A DNA stretch of 64,000 nucleotides from Rhynchopus sp. YZ270_cl-10 (GCA_964035575.1 OZ037878.1:1364001-1428000), one strand, 5' to 3'. Numbered from the stretch's first letter, positions 13,486 to 20,067 are shown. Numbers and translations: made by a program. Notes: generated by a model from the letters alone, not told the origin.

Positions 13486-13597
13486 AACCAACGATTTCTA
13501 AAGCTACAGTTTCTGTACTTCATTGGTATGGAAGCAAGAAGATTATTCTTCTCACACAACTTTGTCAAAACATGGCCAGTTTCGAAAGAGACTGGCC
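13486..13597 (+). ncRNA. SL RNA: spliced leader RNA, copy 3
   Basis: Intact exon and GTATGG donor. The intron has AAGCAAGAAG instead of AAGCATGAAG. Terminal hairpin with one G-T wobble and a T-run are present. Confidence 0.92.
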
Positions 13598-13683
13598 TTT
13601 TTTACGTTAACACGATCGTCTTGTGCACAAGAAGCAAAAAAACCCACACAACAACAGCAGAAGTTTAGAACCACATTCAGACC

Positions 13684-13717
13684 CTGACCCAACTCCAACA
13701 AGGGGCCCCTGTCTTGT
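13684..13717 (+). promoter_or_regulatory. Pol III-type external element upstream of U6
   Basis: CTGACCCAACTCC...CCTGTCTTGT, 34 bp, with its GACCC core 54 bp before the U6 start. Same element and spacing as before SRP RNA and the unidentified RNA. Confidence 0.75.
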
Positions 13718-13739
13718 CAACCACCTTGTGCATTTTTAC

Positions 13740-13846
13740 TGGACCCCAGAAATGGGACATCCGTTAAAATTGGATCGATACAGAGAAGATTAGCATGGTC
13801 CCTGCGCAAGGATGACACGCATTAATCGAGAAAGTATCAACTTTTT
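13740..13846 (+). ncRNA. U6: U6 spliceosomal snRNA
   Basis: Catalytic core RNA of the spliceosome. The invariant ACAGAGA box with flanking GATACAGAGAAGATTAGCAT, and the U4-pairing/internal stem-loop region CCCTGCGCAAGGATGACACG, are all present. A short 5' stem-loop (CCC-AGAAAT-GGG) precedes the core, and nine T (13842-13850) form the Pol III terminator. Length of about 100 nt is normal. Only one copy in the window, outside the duplicated cassette. Confidence 0.97.
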
Positions 13847-14017
13847 TTTTGTCCCCCGGATCACACGTATTTTTTACACTGGTGTCTTCTTCATGCTTCC
13901 CAGACCAACACATATGTGCAGACATACCCATCACCCACAGGTGGCAAGTGGCAGGCTGCAGTGACCCATTGAAATATTGGTTTCAAAAAACGACCATATG
14001 CTTTATGCTACTGGCAT

Positions 14018-14026
14018 GCTTCCCTG
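14018..14026 (+). promoter_or_regulatory. snRNA/SL-type upstream element, SL copy 4
   Basis: GCTTCCCTG starting 47 bp before the SL start at 14065, identical to the U1, U2 and U4 elements. Confidence 0.75.
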
Positions 14027-14064
14027 AGCATATACATGTCGAAAGCTGTGTAGAGAAAAAGAGC

Positions 14065-14176
14065 AACCAACGATTTCTAAAGCTACAGTTTCTGTACTTC
14101 ATTGGTATGGAAGCATGAAGATTACTCTTCTCACACAACTTTGTCAAAACATGGCCGGTTTCGAAAGAGACTGGCC
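14065..14176 (+). ncRNA. SL RNA: spliced leader RNA, copy 4
   Basis: Intact exon and GTATGG donor. The terminal hairpin starts GGCCGGTTTC, still pairing through wobbles. T-run follows. Confidence 0.92.
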
Positions 14177-14273
14177 TTTTTTACGTTAGCATGATTGTCT
14201 TTGTGTGTCTTTGTGCAAAGCAAAAAAAAAAACACACACAAGAAGTGAGGATCTTCAAAACCACGTTTTTGAC

Positions 14274-14307
14274 CTGACCCACCTCCAACTAGACAACCCT
14301 GTCTTGT
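14274..14307 (+). promoter_or_regulatory. Pol III-type external element upstream of SRP RNA
   Basis: CTGACCCACCTCC...CCTGTCTTGT, GACCC core 54 bp upstream of the SRP RNA start. Confidence 0.75.
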
Positions 14308-14329
14308 ATTCCTACAATATGGTATCTAT

Positions 14330-14645
14330 TGAGCCGGGATGTGTTGGCTGCATCCTGAAACCCCTAGCTTCTGGGGGGGCAAGCTTCTCCAGAACTGGGC
14401 ACTCTTTGAGGTGGACCAAAGGCACCTTCAACTTCTGTGTTGATGTGTTGTCCGTGTTAGTCTACTGTCCTGTTTGCGGCCTTGGTGTAAACCAGGGCAA
14501 CAATCAGAGTGAAATGGGGTGAACCGGGCCAGGCTGGTCTCACAGAGCAGCTCATAACTCCTGCAGTGGACAGTTCAAGGATCGCAGCACAGAGCAGAGT
14601 GAGGGTGTTTCCAACTCAATGGCTTGAACTGGAGAAGCGTTTCTT
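14330..14645 (+). ncRNA. SRP RNA: SRP RNA (7SL)
   Basis: RNA scaffold of the signal recognition particle. The 5' Alu-domain start GAGCCGGGATGTGTTGGC parallels human GCCGGGCGCGGTGGC. The S domain is clear: ACCAGGGCAAC, then GGGGTGAACCGG, then GGTCTCACAGAGCAG and ACTCC, in the order of human helices 6-8 (AGGTTGCC, GGGGTGAACCGG, CGGAGCAGGTCA). It ends in a T-rich terminator (TTTCTTTTTT) at 14640-14649. Length about 315 nt is normal. Single copy here. Confidence 0.92.
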
Positions 14646-14760
14646 TTTTACATTTTTCCATGTGAACATTGTTTCCACATCACCATACACATGTGTTGTT
14701 GATACACCCCACCACGTTGCCCAGACCATTCCTACCCACATTATTCACCACAAGTGGCAT

Positions 14761-14769
14761 GTTTACCAG
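14761..14769 (+). promoter_or_regulatory. degenerate snRNA/SL-type element, SL copy 5
   Basis: GTTTACCAG in the register where the other genes have GCTTCCCAG, 47 bp before the SL start. The most diverged element of the set. Confidence 0.45.
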
Positions 14770-14807
14770 CACATGTTGGTGCTTAGAGCAATGGTAAGAA
14801 AAAGGGC

Positions 14808-14920
14808 AACCAACGATTTCTAAAGCTACAGTTTCTGTACTTCATTGGTATGGAAGCATGAAGATTATATTCTTCTCACACAACTTTGTCAAACATGGCC
14901 AGCCTCGAAAGAGACTGGCC
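14808..14920 (+). ncRNA. SL RNA: spliced leader RNA, copy 5
   Basis: Intact exon, GTATGG donor, terminal hairpin (GGCCAGCCTC arm) and T-run. Its upstream element is degenerate, so expression may be weak. Confidence 0.9.
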
Positions 14921-14994
14921 TTTTTTACGTCACCATGAGAAAAAACATTCACACATATGATGCATGTACAAAGTGCACAGGTGTGTGTGTCACC

Positions 14995-15028
14995 CTGACC
15001 CACCTCCAACAAGACAACCCTGTCTTGT
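14995..15028 (+). promoter_or_regulatory. Pol III-type external element upstream of the unidentified RNA
   Basis: CTGACCCACCTCC...CCTGTCTTGT, GACCC core 54 bp before the RNA start at 15051. Confidence 0.75.
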
Positions 15029-15050
15029 TTTCCCATACTCTCCCTATGTT

Positions 15051-15376
15051 TGGGTGCTAAGTTAGTGTGCTACTTCGAAACCAAACAACTCGTTCAGCAA
15101 CAGCTAAAACTTGAAAAGACCTTTCTTATCAGAAAATTCTTTACAATTTTTATGATGTGTCCTGCTGTGGGCCTGATATGGCCCAAGGCGGAACCACTTT
15201 CATATGATGTAAATCCCGTACGTTCGTACAGAATATTACCCATGATGATTATTCTTACATTAGCGTGTAACACTAATTCTGACTGCGTTCTATTTCACAC
15301 TTCAAATATTAGAACTGGATGTGGGGCTGCCAGTTTACTGGTGGTCCCGATCCAGCACACAACGCAAGCACCCTTT
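15051..15376 (+). ncRNA. unidentified structured Pol III-type RNA, copy 1
   Basis: Bounded by the shared external element upstream and a T6 run at 15374-15379. The ends pair: GGGTGC near the start with GCACCC at the end. A long hairpin near the 3' end has CTGGAT/ATCCAG, GGG/CCC and CCAGtttaCTGG steps. A diverged copy at 30514-30846 keeps the ends, the hairpin and the GTAC-loop-GTAC stem although the loop differs. I do not recognise the family; RNase MRP/P RNA or a large snoRNA are possible but no signature is convincing. Confidence 0.65.
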
Positions 15377-15379
15377 TTT

Positions 15380-15657
15380 ATATTACCCCACCCAGTACCC
15401 CCCCTGTGTCTGTGTTGTTGCCTAAAAAAGCATCACCTTTTACAGGCTTCCTTGTGGGGAGTGTTCGGTCAAGTGATAGTGATGAAGAAGGACAGGGGCG
15501 AGTTTTCTCGTGAAATGCTTTGAAGCCTCTGACATTGAGAGGCTCGCTCCGACCTCTGTTTTTAATAACCCTTACCGGTAACCACTGTGTATGTATGGTA
15601 TGTATGGTATGTATGATATGTTGCCTTTGTGTGTTTGTTTTTGTTTTGTTAAAAAAG
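15380..15657. other. spacer with a short GTATGTATG repeat
   Basis: Between the unidentified RNA and U2. It holds about three GTATGTATG units at 15589-15620. I see no other feature. Confidence 0.6.
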
Positions 15658-15847
15658 AGGGTATGCCACTCCTGGATGTTGTGCAGCTCCAGGGCAACAT
15701 GTGTGAACGGACCAGGTTGCCCTGGCGACCCGTCACCCCAATGAGAAATTGCGTTAATATCATCAGTGCACAAGGCACTGTATCAGATATTAAGCTGATA
15801 AGAACAGATAATACACTTGATCTTAGCCAAAAGGCCGAGAAGGTATG
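15658..15847 (-). ncRNA. U2: U2 spliceosomal snRNA (full length)
   Basis: Pairs with the branch site. Reading the minus strand from 15847: ATACCTTCTCGGCCTTTTGGC, AAGATCAAGTGTATTATCTG, then the stem-loop IIa region TTATCAGCTTAATATCTGATAC, all diagnostic of U2. Then a GTGCAC stem, a weak Sm-like CAATTTCTC, and a 3' hairpin CCTGGAGCTGCACAACATCCAGG resembling human stem-loop IV. About 189 nt, as in human. The branch-pairing GTAGTA reads GTATTA. The duplication joint cuts this gene at 15817. Confidence 0.95.
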
Positions 15848-15885
15848 ACTTCTTTTTAGTCCATACCAAATTCGACACCCATGTA

Positions 15886-15894
15886 CAGGGAAGC
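15886..15894 (-). promoter_or_regulatory. snRNA-type upstream element of U2
   Basis: GCTTCCCTG on the minus strand, starting 47 bp before the U2 5' end. It survives in copies B and C although the U2 body does not. Confidence 0.75.
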
Positions 15895-15996
15895 ATGATG
15901 ATGATCAATATTACTAGGAAACAACAAGGCAAACAGATTACACACCCATGTCACAGGGAAGTGAGCGAAGGTGATGATCAATCGTAGTAAAAACAA

Positions 15997-16138
15997 GGCC
16001 GCCGAAGCAGCTACACAAATTGCCAATGTGGCAACGCCGAAGCGGCCCATGGCGGGAATTGGGTAGTTTTCAACCAGCAATCTCTCCACAGCGTCCCTAT
16101 TTGGTCATTGCTTATGGAATTATCCCGAGCGCAAGAAT
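15997..16138 (-). ncRNA. U4: U4 spliceosomal snRNA, copy A
   Basis: Partner of U6. From 16138 on the minus strand: TTCTTGCGC pairs with U6 GCGCAAG; a kink-turn 5' stem-loop GC-AATGA-CC...GG-GA-CGC (15.5K-type site); then ATTGCTGGTTGAAAACTACCC corresponding to human ATTGCTAATTGAAAACTTTTCCC; then CATTGGCAATTTGTG (Sm-like) and a 3' hairpin GCTGC-TTCG-GCGGC. About 142 nt versus 145 in human. Stem I to U6 GATTAGC uses G-U wobbles (GCTGGTT). Confidence 0.92.
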
Positions 16139-16177
16139 ACCTCCTTTTCTCCCAGTCGTGTCACAAAGCTATGTCAA

Positions 16178-16186
16178 CAGGGAAGC
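16178..16186 (-). promoter_or_regulatory. snRNA-type upstream element of U4
   Basis: GCTTCCCTG on the minus strand starting 47-48 bp before the U4 5' end. Also present in copies B (32962-32970) and C (52006-52014). Confidence 0.75.
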
Positions 16187-16611
16187 GTGTTGGGGTGGTA
16201 ACATAAAGACACCACGTAAAGCTAACACACCAGAACTACCACCACCAATGTGCCTCCCTGTAGACATCTGTGCAGCCGATAGGTGGAACAAACAAGGGCA
16301 AGACTGTACTCTACACAGGATCTGTTTTTGAGTGCATTCGTGTTGAAGATTGTTTTCTTCGGCACAAGACCAAAGCTGGATGATGACATAGGTTGGGCAT
16401 GTGCAGCATGAGCACTTGCGATGATTGTCACATACTTCTTGTATTGTTTTGTCTCTCCCCTGTATGGCGCAGGGAAGAGTACCAGGCACAGCCCTTCCAC
16501 TTACAGCTTGTTTTTAAGAAAAACCTCAAAAAAGGCTTCACATTACTTTTTTCACCTTCAAGGACATCTTGATCAATCAAGAAGTTACCACACTATCCTC
16601 GCTCTCAACAT

Positions 16612-16620
16612 GCTTCCATG
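16612..16620 (+). promoter_or_regulatory. snRNA-type upstream element of U5
   Basis: GCTTCCATG starting 48 bp before the U5 start. Repeated in B (33396-33404) and C (52440-52448). Confidence 0.7.
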
Positions 16621-16659
16621 GGTAGCAAAGTGCATACAGCAATAGAACAAAACAGAGCC

Positions 16660-16772
16660 ATATCACGGTTCTTGCCCATATCGAACTCATCTTTCGCCTT
16701 TTACTAAAGATGACCGTGGGTAAGAGCCACTAAGTGAAAGCATAATTTTTGAAGGGGCCTTTGTGTCTCATC
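16660..16772 (+). ncRNA. U5: U5 spliceosomal snRNA, copy A
   Basis: Aligns exons in the spliceosome. The invariant loop I CGCCTTTTACT sits on a perfect stem CATCTTT/AAAGATG, with a lower stem CACGG/CCGTG, then a Sm site AATTTTTGA at 16744-16752. About 113 nt. The 3' terminal stem is not obvious, so the 3' end is approximate. Confidence 0.92.
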
Positions 16773-16798
16773 TGTTTTTAAGTCTTGACAACCACTAC

Positions 16799-16807
16799 GC
16801 TTCCCTG
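16799..16807 (+). promoter_or_regulatory. snRNA-type upstream element of U1
   Basis: GCTTCCCTG, 47-50 bp before the U1 5' end. Repeated in B (33583-33591) and C (52627-52635). Confidence 0.75.
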
Positions 16808-16846
16808 AAGGTGTTGGAGTTTCGCATGTTGTTAAACTCAGCTAGA

Positions 16847-17009
16847 GGTTACATACCTTACTGGTGTCTGACCTGATCAACAAGGGCGTCGACACACCAG
16901 TGGCCCTTGCATTGCACTGCGCAGGGGATACTGGTGGCACTAGCTTCGGCTGGCTTGCACAGTGAAATTTTTGACAGCGGCGGTGCTGTGCTTTGCACAA
17001 ACCCGCCTT
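16847..17009 (+). ncRNA. U1: U1 spliceosomal snRNA, copy A
   Basis: Recognises 5' splice sites. Visible parts in order: 5' tail ACATACCTT; stem-loop I closed by GTGTC/GACAC with loop TGATCAACAAGG (human TGATCACGAAGG); stem-loop II with loop ATTGCACTG (U1A-type ATTGCAC); a third stem; Sm site AATTTTTGA; and a 3' stem GGCGG...CCGCC. The tail matches AAG|GTATGT donors rather than CAG|GTAAGT and fits the SL donor G|GTATGG. Confidence 0.85.
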
Positions 17010-17292
17010 TTTAAACAAACAAACCAAAACAAACGTGATCACACAAACCATCATGTTACCCAGTAAACCCAGTAAACCCAGCACACTGGTCTAGAGGGAT
17101 CGACCACTGAGTGGTGACCTGTGAGCACACAGGCACCTGCTCCGATGCAGTAGTGCAGCGCACTAAGTGCTGTGCTAAGGACTGGCCAAACTTGTTAAAC
17201 CTGCTGACCCACAAACCGGTTTTCACAACCGAAGCAAAAACAAGCTCAGAAATAAAAAGCTCTTCAAAGGTTTTCGAACCTGACTCAGTATT

Positions 17293-17411
17293 GGATTCGG
17301 CCATACTCTGGTGAATGCACCTCATCCCGCCTGATTTGAGAAGTTAAGCACCAGCAGGCCTGGATAGTACTGGCGTGGGTGACCAGCTGGGAAGTCCGGG
17401 TGCTTGAATCC
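17293..17411 (+). rRNA. 5S rRNA: 5S rRNA, copy A gene 1
   Basis: 119 nt with closing stem GGATTC/GAATCC, the CCTGATTTGAGAAGTTAAGC loop region and GGCCTGGATAGTACTGGCGTGGGTGACC internal-promoter region. T5 terminator follows. One base (GAATGCACC) differs from all other copies. Confidence 0.97.
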
Positions 17412-17459
17412 TTTTTGCTTTTCTTCCGTGTTGGTGTGTGGTTTTAGGACATCCAGACC

Positions 17460-17493
17460 CTGACCCACCTCCAACAAGACAACCCTGTCTTGT
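17460..17493 (+). promoter_or_regulatory. Pol III-type external element inside the 5S spacer
   Basis: Identical over 34 bp to the element before the RNA at 15051. By the 54-bp rule a transcript would start near 17516. Repeated in every 5S spacer of copies B and C. Confidence 0.55.
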
Positions 17494-17741
17494 ATCCCTG
17501 TGTTTGTTGCACTATCCAGAGAGCAGAAATGAGGGGAGACTACACCACCGACGGTGCTTCAGCCTACAGGAGCATGCTGGAATGTGAATGCTGCATGACA
17601 GCATTCACAATTTCACCTTTGGTGAGATGGAGATGAGCGCAAAGGTGCAAAAATGCACAACAAAAACTGAGGAAGAGGCATCCATACTCCCCAGAAGGGA
17701 CGTGCGCACCTGCAGCCAAAAATTCTCCTGTGCTTAATATC

Positions 17742-17900
17742 ATGCGCGCTGGGGATGCCGAAATAGCTAAACTGTTGCAAGAAGTGGGACTAATTCCCAG
17801 GCAGTTGCCCTGTACAACATGCAAGTCCACAATGCCAGAAACACTGTACTGGACACCAAGATACTCCAAGAAGATCGCAAACTGGCCTTATTTTAGGTGA
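17742..17900 (+). pseudogene. zinc-ribbon fragment, possibly ISXO2/MULE-like transposase, copy A
   Basis: 52-codon frame reading AEIAKLLQEVGLIPRQL then CTTCKSTM, with an aromatic-rich tail WPYFR before the stop. A short helix followed by CxxC resembles the N-terminal zinc ribbon of ISXO2-type transposases, but the second cysteine pair is missing. The frame is open upstream to about 17637. Probably a relic carried along in the 5S spacer. Family assignment is tentative. Confidence 0.4.
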
Positions 17901-18047
17901 AATGACCTAATGCAGAGTGCAGCGGAACAGGGGAGACAAATAAAGTTTCCTGTACCATGCAACACCCAAGACCTTTTGCACAAGTGAAGCAAAAACAAGC
18001 TCAGAAATATAAAGCTCTTCAAAGGTTTTCCACCCAGACCCATTATT

Positions 18048-18166
18048 GGATTCGGCCATACTCTGGTGAATACACCTCATCCCGCCTGATTTGAGAAGTT
18101 AAGCACCAGCAGGCCTGGATAGTACTGGCGTGGGTGACCAGCTGGGAAGTCCGGGTGCTTGAATCC
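18048..18166 (+). rRNA. 5S rRNA: 5S rRNA, copy A gene 2
   Basis: Complete 119-nt gene, 755 bp after the first, with T6 terminator. Leads directly into the tRNA block. Confidence 0.97.
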
Positions 18167-18249
18167 TTTTTTCCTTATTTGTGGTGTAACACACAGAAGT
18201 TGGTTGAAAAGTGAACTGATAGTATTCAGCGCAAAGCATGATTATTGAA

Positions 18250-18321
18250 GGGTATATAGCTCAGTGGTAGAGCATTCGGCTGCAGTCCGAACGGTCCCTG
18301 GTTCGAACCCGGGTGTGCCCT
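18250..18321 (+). tRNA. tRNA-Cys(GCA), copy A
   Basis: Full cloverleaf: acceptor GGGTATA/TGTGCCC, anticodon loop CTGCAGT, T-loop GGTTCGAACCC. First gene of the tRNA block; TCTCTTTTT follows. Confidence 0.96.
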
Positions 18322-18422
18322 CTCTTTTTGTTTCAAGACCAGATTTTCTCTTGAGTGTTACTTCTCCCTTTTTGGTTTTGAATTCCATCCCCACCTTGTA
18401 AAGATTCGTTTAAGAAATGTAA

Positions 18423-18495
18423 GGGGGTTTAGCTCAAATGGTAGAGCGCTCGCTCAGCATGCGAGAGGTAGAGGGATCGATACCCTCAATCTCCA
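18423..18495 (+). tRNA. tRNA-Ala(AGC), copy A, C33
   Basis: Acceptor GGGGGTT/AATCTCC; anticodon stem CTCGC/GCGAG around loop TCAGCAT, so position 33 is C instead of U. Otherwise a normal alanine tRNA. Confidence 0.93.
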
Positions 18496-18586
18496 AACAT
18501 TTTTTGGCTTGGAAACACTGTTGTGATATTTCCAGATCTCGATTCTTTTTGGTACCAAAGAAAAAGAAGGAAGCGACAGAATTGTA

Positions 18587-18658
18587 TCTCCTATGGTGTA
18601 GTGGTTAGCACTCGAGACTCTGAATCTCGCGACCGCGGTTCGAATCCGCGTAGGAGAA
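18587..18658 (+). tRNA. tRNA-Gln(CTG), copy A
   Basis: Acceptor TCTCCTA/TAGGAGA, anticodon stem CGAGA/TCTCG, loop CTCTGAA. Confidence 0.95.
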
Positions 18659-18751
18659 CTTTCCTTTTTCTCCGTTTCGTCCCTTGTTATTCTCCTCTGT
18701 GACTGGTTGAAACGCATTCCCACTTCCATATTCTTGTTGGCTTTTATTGAA

Positions 18752-18833
18752 GGCGAGATGGCCGAGTGGTCTAAGGCGCCAGGTTAAGGCCCTGGTCCCT
18801 TCGGGGGCGTGGGTTCAAACCCCACTCTCGTCA
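18752..18833 (+). tRNA. tRNA-Leu(AAG), copy A
   Basis: 82 nt with the long variable arm of leucine tRNAs; anticodon arm CCAGG-TTAAGGC-CCTGG. Confidence 0.96.
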
Positions 18834-18922
18834 CTTGTTATTCTTTTTCATTTTCATTTTCAATCTATCCCTTTTGTTTTGTTTTCAAGATTGTGCAAAA
18901 CACAAAAAGCACACTTGTCAGG

Positions 18923-18995
18923 TCCTCCTTGGCGCAGTCGGTAGCGCGTCAGGCTGTTAACCTGCAGGTCGTTGGTTCGAACCCAACAGGAGGAG
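18923..18995 (+). tRNA. tRNA-Asn(GTT) 1, copy A
   Basis: Acceptor TCCTCCT/AGGAGGA, anticodon loop CTGTTAA. A second identical asparagine gene lies at 24326. Confidence 0.95.
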
Positions 18996-19054
18996 ACTTT
19001 TTTCCCTTCTCAAACCATTTTCTGTTCTTTGCAAAAGTCATAAAAAACTGGGAA

Positions 19055-19136
19055 GGCGAGATGGCCGAGCGGTCTAAGGCGCCAGGTTTAGGCCCTGGTC
19101 TCTTCGGAGGCGTGGGTTCAAACCCCACTCTCGTCA
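19055..19136 (+). tRNA. tRNA-Leu(TAG), copy A
   Basis: Long variable arm; anticodon arm CCAGG-TTTAGGC-CCTGG; acceptor GGCGAGA/TCTCGTC. Confidence 0.96.
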
Positions 19137-19200
19137 CGTTATTACCATTTTTCCGCAGAAAACCCACCTCTTGTGGAAAACAGTTCCGGTCATTATTGTA

Positions 19201-19273
19201 GCAGCTATCGTCTAGTGGTTAGGACGCTCGCCTCACACGCGAGAGATCGTCGGTTCAATCCCGACTAGCTGTA
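19201..19273 (+). tRNA. tRNA-Val(CAC), copy A
   Basis: Acceptor GCAGCTA/TAGCTGT, anticodon arm CTCGC-CTCACAC-GCGAG. Confidence 0.96.
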
Positions 19274-19363
19274 ATTTCTTTTTGAACTTTCCTTCACATT
19301 TTCGTTCAATGCAACGATCGAAAAGATGTCCCCATGCAGATAATAGTTTTGCCTACTATCAGA

Positions 19364-19435
19364 TCCGCTGTAGTATAGTGGTTAGAACAGCCGGCTCTCA
19401 CCCGGCAGACCGGGGTTCAATTCCCCGCAGCGGAA
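19364..19435 (+). tRNA. tRNA-Glu(CTC), copy A
   Basis: Acceptor TCCGCTG/CAGCGGA, anticodon arm GCCGG-CTCTCAC-CCGGC. Confidence 0.96.
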
Positions 19436-19529
19436 AATACCTTTTTTTAGACCAAGTTTTGGAGAGAAGAATTTCTGACTTTTGAATATTAACGCCATCA
19501 TGTAAATCTGGATGAAGAAAATAATCAGT

Positions 19530-19601
19530 GGCTTAGTGGTCTAGTGGCATGATTCTCGCTTCGGGTGCGAGAGGTCCAGGGTTCGATTCCCTGCTGAGCC
19601 C
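19530..19601 (+). tRNA. tRNA-Pro(CGG), copy A
   Basis: Acceptor GGCTTAG/CTGAGCC, anticodon arm CTCGC-TTCGGGT-GCGAG. Confidence 0.96.
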
Positions 19602-19815
19602 CTCTTTTTATTTAGGTAGTTTCTTGCTTGGGAATTGTTTAGAAAAATTATTTCCACATCTTTTCGACCACCAAAATCCCAAGATGAAGAAGTTTGGAAA
19701 AGTGCATTTTTGTGAAAGTATTTTGCCATATCTTTGTTGTCACCAAAATCCCAAGATGGTGAGAGAATCTTGAAAAATCATTTTCCATATTTTCACTTCC
19801 CAGTGAAAAAGAGAA

Positions 19816-19888
19816 TACCCATGGTGGGGATCGAACCCACAATCTTTCGCTTAGGAAGCGAACGCCTTATCCATTGGGCTACACGGGC
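19816..19888 (-). tRNA. tRNA-Arg(CCT), copy A
   Basis: Acceptor GCCCGTG/CATGGGT, anticodon arm TTCGC-TTCCTAA-GCGAA. Confidence 0.95.
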
Positions 19889-19994
19889 CTAATAGTTTTA
19901 CCTTCTTTCCTTTTCTCTGGGGTGGTCAAATTTAGGACAAGAGACTTTTCTGCATGACCACCCCACAATGATTCTTTGGTTTAAATGAATGTGA

Positions 19995-20067
19995 GCCTCC
20001 CTAGCTCAGTCGGTAGAGCGCAAGGCCCTTAACCTTGTGGTCGCGGGTTCGAGCCCCGCGGGAGGTG
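19995..20067 (+). tRNA. tRNA-Lys(CTT) 1, copy A, C33
   Basis: Acceptor GCCTCCC/GGGAGGT; anticodon arm CAAGG-CCCTTAA-CCTTG gives C33. Identical second gene on the minus strand at 24956. Confidence 0.94.

Larger units (their letters stand above)
17412..18047. repeat. 5S intergenic spacer, copy A
   Basis: Spacer of the 755-bp 5S repeat unit, present once here, four times in copy B and three times in copy C. It holds a perfect copy of the Pol III-type external element, a strong hairpin (TGAATGCTG/CAGCATTCA at 17585-17608) and a 52-codon zinc-ribbon fragment. Confidence 0.9.

Noticed and set aside
14205-14522. Possible short protein over the SRP RNA region
   Set aside because: The sequence matches SRP RNA domains in order; the frame is incidental.
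15953-15962. ACTTCCCTG on the minus strand as a further snRNA promoter
   Set aside because: Its predicted start at about 15915 would lie in the U2 upstream region, and no RNA-like sequence follows.
17510-17640. 5S-linked RNA as a U4 or SL RNA candidate
   Set aside because: U4 was found at 15997-16138, and the SL exon is absent here; the identity of any transcript is left open.
17564-17869. A 101-codon minus-strand frame in every 5S spacer
   Set aside because: It overlaps the plus-strand zinc-ribbon frame and the hairpin; no recognisable protein features, and it is repeated only because the spacer is repeated.
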